Shown: positions 35,948 through 45,369, counted from the stretch's first letter. The stretch is DNA of 64,000 bases from Mobilitalea torta (GCF_050433395.1 NZ_JBNPXH010000002.1:372001-436000), one strand, 5' to 3'. A program made the numbers and translations. Notes: generated from the sequence alone by a model not told the origin.

Positions 35948-36988
35948 ATGAAGAAACATACCATCAAGCATGACTTCGATTATATTGAAGATAGAATGAA
36001 CCGTTACATTTACCAGGTAACAAAGCATATGACTCCTTCGAGCCGGAAGGATATTGAAATTGAATTAAAGACCCTGATCTACGATATGCTTGAGTCTGGA
36101 AATCAAGGTATTCCCGCTGCTCTGGAGGATCTGAACAAAGTGCTTAGGGAGCTCGGGAACCCCAGGGACCTGGCGGAGAAATACCAGGATACCTCCAGGT
36201 ATCTTATCCGCCCGGAGAGCTTCCCCATCTACCTGATGGTTTTAAAGATTGTGCTGGGAGCAGCTCTGATAGGGATAAGCATTGCCACCTCCCTGGAGCT
36301 TTTCACTTCCGAGATCAGTATAGGGTATCGCTATATCGGTACCTGGCTTGGGAATTTATTCAATACCGCTCTGTCCGCTTTTGGCTTTGTCACCCTGATT
36401 TTTGCATTGGCAGAACGGAATGGGATGAATATAAAGGATCTTGAACCGGAGTGGGATGCCGACTCCCTTCCCCCTGTCCCTGTCAAAGAGTTTCAAATCC
36501 CTATTTCAGAGCCCATTGCAGGGATTATCTTCACAACAATAGGCATCACGGTCTTTGCCTCGCTGCCGCATTTATTCAAATTCTATCATCATGCTGATAA
36601 CGTTCGTACTGTCATACCGCTGTTCAATTCGGAAGCCTTTCAAATGGCCCTGCCTCTTTTTTTGATCGCCATGAGCCTTGGCCTCCTGAGAAATATTTGG
36701 GAACTGATTGACAGGAAATACTCCATTCCTTATGCCATATTTGCCTTCGTCCTCAATACTGTCAGCACAATTTTAACAGTGGTTGCCTTCACTGCCTTTG
36801 ATGTCTGGAATCCGGACTTTGGAACACAGCTTGATGCGCTTCGCTACTGGGGTTCTGACTTTTCTGTTGCAAGCGCCTGGAATATAATAACCTCTAATTT
36901 TGTTGCATTCCTAATTATTATTTATATCCTGGAGACCATATTTGCAGTCATCAAGGCCCTGAAATACAGCCGCCCCTTTAATTTATAA
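35948..36988 (+). CDS. HAAS-domain membrane protein
   Basis: A 346-residue protein. The N-terminal cytoplasmic segment (about residues 8-85, with DRMNRYIYQVTKHMTPSSRK and LRELGNPRDLAEKYQ) matches the HAAS domain found next to PadR regulators. Behind it are about six hydrophobic segments. Starts behind AAGGAGGATGTAAGAA. The exact role is unknown; such proteins are thought to act in envelope stress or signalling. Followed by the terminator/repeat at 37026-37061. Confidence 0.85.
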   Translation: MKKHTIKHDFDYIEDRMNRYIYQVTKHMTPSSRKDIEIELKTLIYDMLESGNQGIPAALEDLNKVLRELGNPRDLAEKYQDTSRYLIRPESFPIYLMVLKIVLGAALIGISIATSLELFTSEISIGYRYIGTWLGNLFNTALSAFGFVTLIFALAERNGMNIKDLEPEWDADSLPPVPVKEFQIPISEPIAGIIFTTIGITVFASLPHLFKFYHHADNVRTVIPLFNSEAFQMALPLFLIAMSLGLLRNIWELIDRKYSIPYAIFAFVLNTVSTILTVVAFTAFDVWNPDFGTQLDALRYWGSDFSVASAWNIITSNFVAFLIIIYILETIFAVIKALKYSRPFNL

Positions 36989-37025
36989 TTTACGGCCTTT
37001 TATTATGGCTGTTCCAGCAGATTTG

Positions 37026-37061
37026 GTGTCAGGCACCGCTCTTCCGATAGGTGCCTGACAC
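37026..37061. terminator. Hairpin built of GTGTCAGGCACC repeats, probable terminator
   Basis: GTGTCAGGCACC and GGTGCCTGACAC form a perfect 12-bp stem followed by TGTCTTTATT. It separates the convergent HAAS and GH2 genes. The same GGTGCCTGACACC word recurs within the GH2 coding region at 37210-37222. Confidence 0.8.
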
Positions 37062-37066
37062 TGTCT

Positions 37067-39628
37067 TTATTCCGGGTCAATTCTCAGCTGATGAAGGGTT
37101 ATCCGGGCATCAGCCTGATATACCCGAATCAGCTTCTCCTCATTGGGCAGCAATTCAAAGTAATTATCGCTATAATGAATCCGGTCATCTTCACAGGCCA
37201 GATAAGCAACCGGCACATAGGTGCCTGACACCACTCTTACATCTACGTATTCCCCTGTTCGGTCTGTGATGGTCATCTCCGGCTGGGCCTCCGGTAATTG
37301 AAGCGCCCTGTAATAAGGGCGTATCTCCGAAGCCGCAGTAAATTCCGGGTGATTTAACGCCTTTATGTAGTAGCAGCCGCTCTGGAAATCCTCATGCTCC
37401 GCAGGAACAGAAAATTCATGCCTTGCATGGGCAGCCAGCTCAATCTCTGCCGGTTGGGTGAAGCTCTTCTTTCCGTTAAATCTGACATATCCGTATTCCA
37501 GGGAAAGGGACAAGGCTTCTCCGCTCTCATTAATAATGATAAACCGGATCAATCCATCCTGGCGTTTGACCAGGAATTTCTTAGGCTCGTAGGCACGCTT
37601 CAGAAAATAATAGGATATTTTTCTGGTCAGGTAATAGTCAATGACGGTCCAGCCAGTCTCCGGCCAGCAGTCATTATACATCCAGATCAGATTCCCCTGG
37701 CAGTATTCCTTGCTTCGTAAGGTCTCCGCCAGGTCTTTGTATAAGCATCCCTGTAAGATACCGCTGTACAGAAGATAATCCCCGGCACAATTCTCCTTTG
37801 GTTCCGCCAGGTGCCTCCGGATTCCTTCCATAATGCCCTGATGCTTTCTGGGATATTCGCCGTGATGCTCCCACACCGGGCTGCCCATCCGAAGCTTCTC
37901 TCCGTCATGATAGCGCTTCACGGAGCTGTGCATCAATGCGCCGTAGAAACCGTATTCGCTGGAGAATCTGGTCTTCAAACGGTCGAAAGCCTCCAGCTCA
38001 TACCGGAAGTTCATCTTCGTCTCCTCCGCATGGCCCATCCATTTCCAGATATGGGAATCCCCGGCGTCCATATCATTGGGCAGCCTGCCGAAATAGGGGG
38101 AACCGGGCACATAGGGAATGCAGGGGGAATTATCGCGTACCGCTTTCGGCTGAATATAGTTAAATATTTTGGCGCCGTAGAACTGCTTCGGCTGAATCTG
38201 ATCAGGAAACCATTCCGCCATGGATTCATGGATCTCATTATTGCCGGTCCAAAGAGCCATGCAGGGATAATGGGCCAATCTCTTTGTCTGGTACTCCGCC
38301 TCCAGCATCGCCTGATGCAAAAACCAGGGGAGATGGTCGGGATACAGGGCACAGGCATACATGAAATCATGCATAATAAGAATTCCCTGACGGGAGCACT
38401 CCTCGTAGAAATAATCCGGCTCATAGAGCCCGCCGCCCCACATGCGAAGCATTGTAAAATTCGCTTCCTTGGCCTCACTAATCAATGTCTTGTAGGTTTC
38501 CATGGGTGTCCTGAGATAATAGGAATCCGCAGGCACCCAGTTTCCTCCCTTGCACCATATCTTTACTCCGTTGACAAAGACCGCATAATTTCTGGTGCCG
38601 TCCTCCCTTTTGCTGAGATCAAGGGCTACGGTACGGATTCCGGCCTCCCTCTCCTTCATCCGGCAGACTTCACCCTTATATTCCATATAAGCCCTTACCT
38701 GGTATAGCTTCTGACTGCCGTATCCATTGGGCCACCATAATTCGATCTCCTCTAATTCAATTTCTTCCTCAACAAAATTCAAGCCCCCAGCAAAGTAATG
38801 CTCCCGGCTGCTCTCATATAATACCCTGTCTCCGTCATGAATGGAATAATGCAGCGTTACCTCTTCTGCCTGACACATCCTCAGCTTTTCTATTTCAAAA
38901 TAGATTCTGAGCTTTGCCCGGGTTCCTTCTATTTTCAGAGTGTCCATGCGAAATGCTGCGATCCTTGCCCCCGAGAAGGCTTCCAGATACATCTCCCCTC
39001 CCATGCCGCAGGTGGGCAGCGACTTGCACCAATCCCAGCCATAGGTATATTGGGGCTTTCTGAGATAGATTCTTTGATTGCAGAGGGGATTGGAGTTCAT
39101 TCCGTAGAAGGAAATGCTGTCCCTCTCATGAAATTCCTCCACCCCGGAGGTCAGCCGGATTACCAGCTGGTTTTTCCCCGGCTTCAGAAATCTTTTCACA
39201 TTTTGATAAAAAGAAACAAAGGTATTCTTATGCTTCTCCACAAAATGATGGTTAATTATAATATCCGCATTATAATCCAGCTGTTCCAGAAAGAGTCTGA
39301 CCTCTTCCTTCTCCAGCATTTCCTCCTCCACATGGAATTCCCTGATATACCACCAGGACAGATCCTTCACCCACAGAGCTTCCTTTGAATTATCCTTTAA
39401 CAGCGGATCTTTCATAAGCCCGTGCCGAAGAAGGGTATCCACTACATCCCCCGGCACTACGGCCTCCAGGTATCCGCAGCGGTGAGGAAAGGGAATCGGC
39501 CCCTTGCTGGAGAATTCTATCCCAAAGGTTCCTTCTTCCCGTTCCGTCACCTCCTTCACATCCGCCGCTGCCACATCCAGAAACTCTCCTCTCAGTCTCC
39601 AATGATCACTTAATTTTTTTCTTATCAT
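37067..39628 (-). CDS. GH2 beta-mannosidase
   Basis: An 853-residue family 2 glycosidase. The sugar-binding domain at the N-terminus is followed by the Ig-like domain and the TIM barrel with the acid/base E465 in WTGNNE and the nucleophile E558 in SSEYGF; WDWCKSLPTCG and FTMLRMWGGGLYEPDYFY also fit beta-mannosidase. No signal peptide, so cytoplasmic. It lies after the sugar ABC importer genes on the same strand, 235 bases beyond the binding-protein gene, suggesting it removes terminal mannose from imported oligosaccharides. A GTGTCAGGCACC word lies in frame near its 3' end (residues VSGTYVP). Confidence 0.9.
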   Translation of the reverse strand: MIRKKLSDHWRLRGEFLDVAAADVKEVTEREEGTFGIEFSSKGPIPFPHRCGYLEAVVPGDVVDTLLRHGLMKDPLLKDNSKEALWVKDLSWWYIREFHVEEEMLEKEEVRLFLEQLDYNADIIINHHFVEKHKNTFVSFYQNVKRFLKPGKNQLVIRLTSGVEEFHERDSISFYGMNSNPLCNQRIYLRKPQYTYGWDWCKSLPTCGMGGEMYLEAFSGARIAAFRMDTLKIEGTRAKLRIYFEIEKLRMCQAEEVTLHYSIHDGDRVLYESSREHYFAGGLNFVEEEIELEEIELWWPNGYGSQKLYQVRAYMEYKGEVCRMKEREAGIRTVALDLSKREDGTRNYAVFVNGVKIWCKGGNWVPADSYYLRTPMETYKTLISEAKEANFTMLRMWGGGLYEPDYFYEECSRQGILIMHDFMYACALYPDHLPWFLHQAMLEAEYQTKRLAHYPCMALWTGNNEIHESMAEWFPDQIQPKQFYGAKIFNYIQPKAVRDNSPCIPYVPGSPYFGRLPNDMDAGDSHIWKWMGHAEETKMNFRYELEAFDRLKTRFSSEYGFYGALMHSSVKRYHDGEKLRMGSPVWEHHGEYPRKHQGIMEGIRRHLAEPKENCAGDYLLYSGILQGCLYKDLAETLRSKEYCQGNLIWMYNDCWPETGWTVIDYYLTRKISYYFLKRAYEPKKFLVKRQDGLIRFIIINESGEALSLSLEYGYVRFNGKKSFTQPAEIELAAHARHEFSVPAEHEDFQSGCYYIKALNHPEFTAASEIRPYYRALQLPEAQPEMTITDRTGEYVDVRVVSGTYVPVAYLACEDDRIHYSDNYFELLPNEEKLIRVYQADARITLHQLRIDPE

Positions 39629-39690
39629 TAGCTGCCTCCGTTTCTTAAATTATAAGTTATCCGCTATAAGTCATCCATCCTGTCAGTACC

Positions 39691-39762
39691 GCTGTAATAA
39701 TTGCTGTACTAACTGCTGTAATAATTGCTGTAATAAACGCCGTAATAAGCGCTGCAATAAAC
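39691..39762. repeat. Six tandem 12-bp repeats
   Basis: Six 12-bp units of GCTGTAATAATT type lie end to end between the binding-protein gene and the GH2 gene; the third copy is identical to the first, the others differ at one to four positions. They lie 63 bases upstream of the GH2 start. Confidence 0.95.
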
Positions 39763-39767
39763 AAGGA

Positions 39768-39835
39768 GGGCTCCCTCATACCGGATGGAAAGGGCATCTT
39801 CTCTTATGCCTTCCAACCCGTATGAAGGGAAGCCC
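39768..39835. terminator. Long interrupted hairpin after the binding-protein gene
   Basis: GGGCT-CCCT-CATAC pairs with GTATG-AAGGG-AAGCCC and an inner GGCAT/ATGCC stem continues it. It lies 28 bases beyond the binding-protein stop. There is no long T-run, so it may stabilise the upstream transcript rather than end it. Confidence 0.55.
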
Positions 39836-39863
39836 GTTATACCATTATGGTAATTCCTGTTCC

Positions 39864-41489
39864 TTATTTTTTGCTTTTGTAGGTCTCATACTCAGCAATC
39901 TGCTCCTTATAGAGCTCTGCTGCTTCTGCCTCCACTTCTTTTCCGCCGATTGCATAGAATTTCTCAACAAATTCATCAAAGGCATCGATGGGCATTGCAC
40001 CGGAAATGATACCATAGAGATACTGGTCACGTAATGCCTGCAGCTCTCCGCCGTACTGCTTCCAAACAGGACGGTTTGCGCTCTTGAATTCAATGCTTGT
40101 TTCCTTGACTACCTGTGCATAGCCGATGGATTTCTCAAAGAGGGAGATAACCTCAGGAGTATTTACGATGTTGGCGCCGTCCTTTCTTGCGAACAGATCC
40201 TTGAACAGTCCCAGGCCGATATTATCCGCTTCGTTCTGACCGTCAGCCAGAAGGCTCTTGAATACGCCGTCCTCGATGGCATAATGCTCACCCTCAATAC
40301 CAAATACTTTTTCCTTCCAGTGCTCTTCCGTTGCCAGATCATCAAACATTGCAAATACGCGCTCCGGATCATCACAGGTGTTGGTGATGGCAAAATAACA
40401 CCAGGATGCACTTCCGGCAAAATACTCGGATTTCTTTCCGTTCGGTCCTGCAACCGGCTCTATTGCCATCAGCTCAGCACCGGGATTGTTGGCCTTTAAT
40501 GCGCTTGCCTGCCCGTCGGAAGGATTCATGGCTGCAATCCAGCGATAAACACTTCCCCACTTGCCGCCTGCAAATATTTCACTGATATTGTTCTGTGTTA
40601 CAATGGCAGGATCAATGATACCATCCATATATAATTCGTTGATTACCTTCAGCGCTTCCTTTACCTCCGGCTGAGTTGCGCCGTATACAGCAGAACCATC
40701 CTCTTTAATGACAAACTTCTCGGGATTTGCCCCATATGCTCCGTAGAAGGGCCAGAAGCTGCGGATGCTCAAGCCTTCTCCTGTAAAGCCATAGGTATCG
40801 TTCTGTCCGTTTCCGTCGGGATCATTGAAGGTAAAGGCACGCAGTACCTCCTTATATTCATCGATGGTGGTCGGTACGGAAAGTCCCAGCTTATCCATCC
40901 AGTCCTTTCTTAATAAGGTAACGGTACAGGATTCCTCCGCTACATCGCCGGGGATTCTGTAAAGGCTGCCGTTTGCTTCCTGCGCGAAGAATAATGCATC
41001 GCCGGTCTCGGAATAATATTTCTTCATGTTGGGGTATTTATCCATATAGGGTGCGACATCGATCAACAGCCCTGCGTCAACCCACTGCTTATACTCCTGC
41101 TGCAGGCCCCACCACCAGATTACGTCGGGTCTCTGCCCTTCGTCGGCCATCAAAAGGTTAACCTTTGCTTCTCCGTCACTCCAGCCGGGTAATACCAGAA
41201 CCTCGATATTTACATTATAACGCTCTTCCCAAAGCTTCTCCAGCCAGCTGTCCGGCTGTACAAAGCCCTGCATGGTTACGATGGTTACATCAATCTTCTT
41301 CTGCTCCTCAGGCGCAGCTTCGTTGTTTTTCTCATCGGTCTTATCTGCCGTATCGGTCTTTCCTGTCTCTGTTTTCTTCCCGCTGTCCGTTGATTTGGGA
41401 TCACTGGAGGAGCATCCTGTCAATAAACCAATGCTCAAAACCAATGCCAAGCCTAACGCCAGTATTCTGCTACCCAACCTTTTTTTCAT
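39864..41489 (-). CDS. Extracellular sugar-binding lipoprotein of an Lpl/Ytc-type ABC importer
   Basis: A 541-residue lipoprotein: basic start, hydrophobic segment, and lipobox LLTGC with C26, followed by a Ser/Thr/Lys/Glu-rich linker to about residue 65 and a family 1 solute-binding fold. Such large binding proteins serve importers of complex oligosaccharides. It starts behind AGGAGGATTGT and follows two permease genes on the same strand. No ATPase gene is in the cluster; these systems commonly share a general MsmX-like ATPase encoded elsewhere. The downstream GH2 gene points to manno-oligosaccharides. Confidence 0.92.
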   Translation of the reverse strand: MKKRLGSRILALGLALVLSIGLLTGCSSSDPKSTDSGKKTETGKTDTADKTDEKNNEAAPEEQKKIDVTIVTMQGFVQPDSWLEKLWEERYNVNIEVLVLPGWSDGEAKVNLLMADEGQRPDVIWWWGLQQEYKQWVDAGLLIDVAPYMDKYPNMKKYYSETGDALFFAQEANGSLYRIPGDVAEESCTVTLLRKDWMDKLGLSVPTTIDEYKEVLRAFTFNDPDGNGQNDTYGFTGEGLSIRSFWPFYGAYGANPEKFVIKEDGSAVYGATQPEVKEALKVINELYMDGIIDPAIVTQNNISEIFAGGKWGSVYRWIAAMNPSDGQASALKANNPGAELMAIEPVAGPNGKKSEYFAGSASWCYFAITNTCDDPERVFAMFDDLATEEHWKEKVFGIEGEHYAIEDGVFKSLLADGQNEADNIGLGLFKDLFARKDGANIVNTPEVISLFEKSIGYAQVVKETSIEFKSANRPVWKQYGGELQALRDQYLYGIISGAMPIDAFDEFVEKFYAIGGKEVEAEAAELYKEQIAEYETYKSKK

Positions 41490-41582
41490 ACAATCCTCCT
41501 ATAATATTTATTCTTTGTTCTATATCAAACCGCATCCGTGATACTGCTTCTCTTTAAAATACCACTCTGCGGATATGACCGT

Positions 41583-42485
41583 TTAGCCCTTTACGCCGCC
41601 TATCATAACACCCTTTACAAAATACTTTTGCAGGAAGGGGTATACCACCAGGATGGGAACCGTCGCCACGATGATGGAAGCGGCCCGGATGGTTGTCGCA
41701 TTGATGGCAGGCGTCATATTGATATTTACACCAACGGCGTTCATTGCCTCTGCGGTGTTGGTCAGCATATTACGAAGATATGCCTGCAAGGACCACAGCT
41801 CCTTCTTGTTGATATACATTACGGTGCTGAAGAAATCGTTCCAATACATAACTGCATTGAATAAAGCAATGGTTGCAATAGTTGCCTTTGACAGAGGAAC
41901 AATGATCCCAAAGAAAATCCTCACATCATTGGCGCCGTCAATTCTCGCCGCCTCTTCATAGCTTTCGGGAATTGACTGAAAAAAGCTCTTCATAATAATT
42001 ACATTGTAGGCGCTGATTAATGCGGGAATAATCAATGCGAAAACACTGTTCAGCAGCTTCAAATTCTTAATCAGTATGTAATTGGGGATCATTCCTCCGC
42101 TGAACAGCATGGTGAACATAATCAGAAACATCACCAGCTTCCCGCCTCTTAACCGGCTTTTGGAAAGAGGATATGCCGTCATGGCTGTCAGGAGGGTTCC
42201 GGTCAGGGAGCCCGCTATGGTGACAAAGACCGTCACTCCGTAAGCCCTCCAGATTTCCCTGTTCTTGAATACGCTCTGGTAGGTGCTTAAGGTAAAGCCC
42301 TTGGGCCACAGGAAGATGCCTCCCGCCGCTGTTTCATTGATCCCGCTGAGAGACTGCATCGCAACATGCCAGAAAGGATAGATCATAATCACCGCGATCA
42401 ATGTAAAGAAGATATAATTAAACACTGAAAAAATCTTACCTCCGGTGGTTTGTTTGATGCGGTTTTTTTTCGATGTTTTATTCAT
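41583..42485 (-). CDS. Sugar ABC importer permease (LplC/YtcP type)
   Basis: A 300-residue permease with six hydrophobic segments and the MalG-type EAA loop ESYEEAARIDGANDVRIFFGIIVPL that docks the ATPase. It starts at 42485, 44 bases after the upstream permease gene; the ribosome site GGAG is rather distant (15 bases). Forms the inner-membrane channel with the protein encoded at 42530-43462. Confidence 0.92.
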   Translation of the reverse strand: MNKTSKKNRIKQTTGGKIFSVFNYIFFTLIAVIMIYPFWHVAMQSLSGINETAAGGIFLWPKGFTLSTYQSVFKNREIWRAYGVTVFVTIAGSLTGTLLTAMTAYPLSKSRLRGGKLVMFLIMFTMLFSGGMIPNYILIKNLKLLNSVFALIIPALISAYNVIIMKSFFQSIPESYEEAARIDGANDVRIFFGIIVPLSKATIATIALFNAVMYWNDFFSTVMYINKKELWSLQAYLRNMLTNTAEAMNAVGVNINMTPAINATTIRAASIIVATVPILVVYPFLQKYFVKGVMIGGVKG

Positions 42486-42529
42486 AATGTTATGTAATTA
42501 CTCCTTTCCTGTCCTTTATTCTGGGCTCC

Positions 42530-43462
42530 TTAATAAATGCCTTCCTGACCCGCCGTTTTTGCAATCCGGTTGGCGCCCACGATCATGATCAGGGCCACCA
42601 CCGATTTAAACAGCCCCGCCGCGGTACTGAAGGAATAATCACTTCCGATAATACCTGCCCGGTAAACAAAGGTGTCGATTACATCCGCCACATCATATAC
42701 CAGCGGACTGTACAGCAGGAAGATCTGTTCAAAGCCTGCGTTTAAAATATTGCCGAGGTTTAAAATAAATACTATGATAATTACCGGACGGATTGCCGGA
42801 AGCGTAATATGCCGTACCCTGTGCCAGCGGTTGGCTCCGTCAATGCTGGCAGATTCATACAACTGCTCGTCCACGCCGGAGATAGCGGCAAAGTAGATGA
42901 TGGTTCCCCATCCCATGCTCTTATAGATTTCCGTCAATACCAGCAGCGGAACAAAAGCCGAGGGATTGGTTAAGAAATCAATTGTTTTTCCGCCCATCTG
43001 GGTGATCAAAACATTAATTAATCCGTTGGTAGGATTTACAAAGCTTCGGATCAGTCCCGCCATAATAACCCAGGAAATAAAATGGGGAAGATATAATACG
43101 GTCTGTGTAAATTTCTTAAACTTTAATACCCTCACCTCATTCAGCAGCAGCGCAAGAATAATCGGAACAGGAAATCCTACTAAGGATTTCAGCATACTGA
43201 TCTTTAAGGTATTCCAGAAAACCTTTGGAAATGAGATTGAGGTAAAGAGCCTCTTAAACTGATGCAGTCCTACAAAGGGGCTGCTGGGCGGATCAAAGGG
43301 ATTATAATCCAGAAATGCGATCCGCAGGCCAAACATAGGCACATACCTGAAAATGATAAAAAATACAACTCCCGGCAGCAATAAGAAATACAACCATTTA
43401 TCTCTAAGAATATCCCTCAGAACCCGTTTCCCCCGCGTCCTTTTTATCGCCACTTCATTCAT
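42530..43462 (-). CDS. Sugar ABC importer permease (LplB/YtcO-like)
   Basis: A 310-residue permease with a cytoplasmic N-terminus (KRTRGKRVLRDILRDKW), six membrane segments and the EAA loop EQLYESASIDGANRWHRVRHITLPA. First gene of the importer operon, started behind AGGAGGATGCAGT. The upstream 200 bases to the S8 protease gene hold that gene's terminator (43596-43646); no clear promoter boxes were found. Confidence 0.92.
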   Translation of the reverse strand: MNEVAIKRTRGKRVLRDILRDKWLYFLLLPGVVFFIIFRYVPMFGLRIAFLDYNPFDPPSSPFVGLHQFKRLFTSISFPKVFWNTLKISMLKSLVGFPVPIILALLLNEVRVLKFKKFTQTVLYLPHFISWVIMAGLIRSFVNPTNGLINVLITQMGGKTIDFLTNPSAFVPLLVLTEIYKSMGWGTIIYFAAISGVDEQLYESASIDGANRWHRVRHITLPAIRPVIIIVFILNLGNILNAGFEQIFLLYSPLVYDVADVIDTFVYRAGIIGSDYSFSTAAGLFKSVVALIMIVGANRIAKTAGQEGIY

Positions 43463-43595
43463 ACTGCATCCTCCTGTTTCTTTTCTTCAGCTTCTGTAAT
43501 TATGCTACCACAAGAGGGACGGCTCTTTAACTGCTCCCCTTTGGATTTATATACAATTTTTTAGAACCGGAAAACATCTTCCCTATACGACAAAA

Positions 43596-43646
43596 AGCTC
43601 CCCGTAACCACCGAAGCTGTTTCTGCTTCGATGATCTCGGGGAGTT
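43596..43646 (-). terminator. S8 protease terminator
   Basis: On the minus strand AACTCCCCG and CGGGGAGCT pair, with an inner CGAAGC/GCTTCG hairpin, followed by TTTTTGTCG. It lies 21 bases after the protease stop. Confidence 0.85.
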
Positions 43647-43667
43647 GTAAAATAAAATAAACCCGGT

Positions 43668-44837
43668 TTACGGCTGCTCCAGCAGTCTGCGGACATTCAG
43701 CAGCCCCCAGCCCTGCTTCTCCCAATGCTGCCCCAGGTTGATCGCACAGCTGCGCAGTCTCAGCTTCACCTCCCTGTTGGAGAGCTGGGGATGGGCGGAC
43801 AGAAGCAGGGCAATGGCACCCGTGACTACCGGTGTTGCCATGGAGGTTCCGCTTTTGATGGTGTATATCATGGGCGAATCCACTGCGGAATGCCGTAGCT
43901 CGCTGCTCTTTGCCCTCGACGGGTACCGGCAGATATTACAGGATATAATATTGGAGCCCGGTGCGACAATATCCGGCTTCTTGATACAAAAAGGGGTGGG
44001 CCCCCGGCCGGAATAGTCCTTGGTGCGCCCGCTTCCGAACACCTCCACCGCCACATTGTCATCCGAAGAGCCGACGGTTATTACCTTTCTGCTGATGCCC
44101 GGGGTGGAGATGGACATGGGACCGGGACCGTTGTTCCCTGCAGCCACTACCACCACTATCCCGCTGTCCCACACCGCGTTGACCCCCTGCACCAGGAGAG
44201 AGTTCTCATCCAGGCTTTCCTTGGCGGAGGTTCCCACAGAGATATTCACAACCCTGATATTGTATCTTTTCTTATTATCTATAATCCACTGGAGTCCGGC
44301 AAGCACATCGGAGATATTCCCATCCCCTCTCTTATCCAGAACCTTGACCCCGATCAGATTGCATTCCGGGGCAAGACCCTGATATCTTCCTTGGGAAGAG
44401 AAACCATTGCCTCCCACAATCCCTGCCACGTGGGTTCCGTGTCCGTTATCGTCATAGGGCTCCGCCCGGCGGTTGATAAAATCCACAAAGCCAATCACCC
44501 GGTTGCCTCCGTCTACAAAATCCTTATGTAAGGTAATTCCGGTATCCACGATTGCCACTCCTACTCCGCGGCCAAAATATCCGTGATCATGCGCCCATTT
44601 ACTCTCAATAATATCACTGACCCGGTTCATCTGCGCTGTAATATGAGTGTCCAGCTCGTAGCTGATCATCCCTTCCATGGATATGATTTTGTCCAGTGCA
44701 TCTTCGTCTATCTCTATTACACAGGCACCGATCATCGGGAGCCAGTATTTGATCCGTCCCAGCTCCTCCAAGGTCCTTCGGCGCTGCTCATAATCTTCAA
44801 AATACACAATCACCTGGATTTTTTGTTTTTTGACCAT
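43668..44837 (-). CDS. Subtilisin-family (S8) serine protease, probably intracellular
   Basis: A 389-residue protease with the complete catalytic triad: D98 in AIVDTGI, H133 in NGHGTHVAG and S332 in SGTSMATP, with the oxyanion N235 in AAGNNGPG. Residues 1-80 form a short I9-like propeptide region (QVIVYFEDYEQRRRTLEE). There is no signal peptide, so it resembles cytoplasmic AprX-like enzymes. Starts behind GGAGCAATCGG. It is monocistronic, with its own terminator. Confidence 0.93.
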   Translation of the reverse strand: MVKKQKIQVIVYFEDYEQRRRTLEELGRIKYWLPMIGACVIEIDEDALDKIISMEGMISYELDTHITAQMNRVSDIIESKWAHDHGYFGRGVGVAIVDTGITLHKDFVDGGNRVIGFVDFINRRAEPYDDNGHGTHVAGIVGGNGFSSQGRYQGLAPECNLIGVKVLDKRGDGNISDVLAGLQWIIDNKKRYNIRVVNISVGTSAKESLDENSLLVQGVNAVWDSGIVVVVAAGNNGPGPMSISTPGISRKVITVGSSDDNVAVEVFGSGRTKDYSGRGPTPFCIKKPDIVAPGSNIISCNICRYPSRAKSSELRHSAVDSPMIYTIKSGTSMATPVVTGAIALLLSAHPQLSNREVKLRLRSCAINLGQHWEKQGWGLLNVRRLLEQP

Positions 44838-45032
44838 CCGATTGCTCCACCTTTTTTGTATTATCCTATTCCGAGGGCTTAATCAATATACTTCTATTCG
44901 GGAGCCTCGGGGAAATGCTGCTCCATAACCGCAAAAGAAAAAAAATATGTGCATAATTATATGAAAAAACAGGAAATCAGTCAAGCAATCCTTCATATGA
45001 TACATTGTAATTATTATTAGGAGGAACAATCA

Positions 45033-45293
45033 ATGAGTGATTTAGCAGCAACAGGTTGCGACAGAGGCTGTGATAACGGCTGTGGAAACTGTGGAGGCGG
45101 AAGCAATAACGGATGCCTCATCATAATTCTTTTATTGCTCTGCTGTGGCGGTGGTAATGGCCTTCTTGGAGGCAATAGCTGCAATAATGGCTGCGGCGGT
45201 GGCTGCGGCAATGGTATCCTCGGCGGCGGCGATAGCTGCGGAAGCATTATCTGGATCATCCTTCTGCTCAGCTGCTGTGGTGGCTGCTTCTAA
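45033..45293 (+). CDS. High-cysteine, glycine-rich small protein (chorion-class HCB-like)
   Basis: An 86-residue protein with two repeats of the same plan: a Gly/Asn/Cys-rich segment and then a hydrophobic stretch ending in paired cysteines (IIILLLLCCGGG and IIWIILLLSCCGGC). Sixteen or so cysteines are present. Proteins of this sort are common in spore-forming Clostridia, where they are often named chorion class high-cysteine HCB protein; a spore-coat or envelope role is likely but unproven. Starts behind AGGAGGAACAATCA. Upstream, CATATGATA at 44994-45002 resembles the -10 of sporulation sigma factors E/K. Confidence 0.8.
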   Translation: MSDLAATGCDRGCDNGCGNCGGGSNNGCLIIILLLLCCGGGNGLLGGNSCNNGCGGGCGNGILGGGDSCGSIIWIILLLSCCGGCF

Positions 45294-45331
45294 AGAGCCG
45301 TTTTCCCAACAGTCCCAAGCATCCGATGGCG

Positions 45332-45367
45332 AAGTAAAAGGGCCTCCTGACAGGAGGCCTTTTACTT
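45332..45367. terminator. Bidirectional terminator after the high-cysteine gene
   Basis: AAGTAAAAGG and CCTTTTACTT with inner CCTCCTG/CAGGAGG pairing make a nearly perfect hairpin with A/T runs on both strands. It ends two bases before the stop of the convergent small gene. Confidence 0.9.
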
Positions 45368-45369
45368 TA

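Noticed and set aside
37811..38707. 298-codon open frame opposite the GH2 beta-mannosidase
   Set aside because: It lies wholly inside the GH2 catalytic domain on the other strand and matches no protein pattern.
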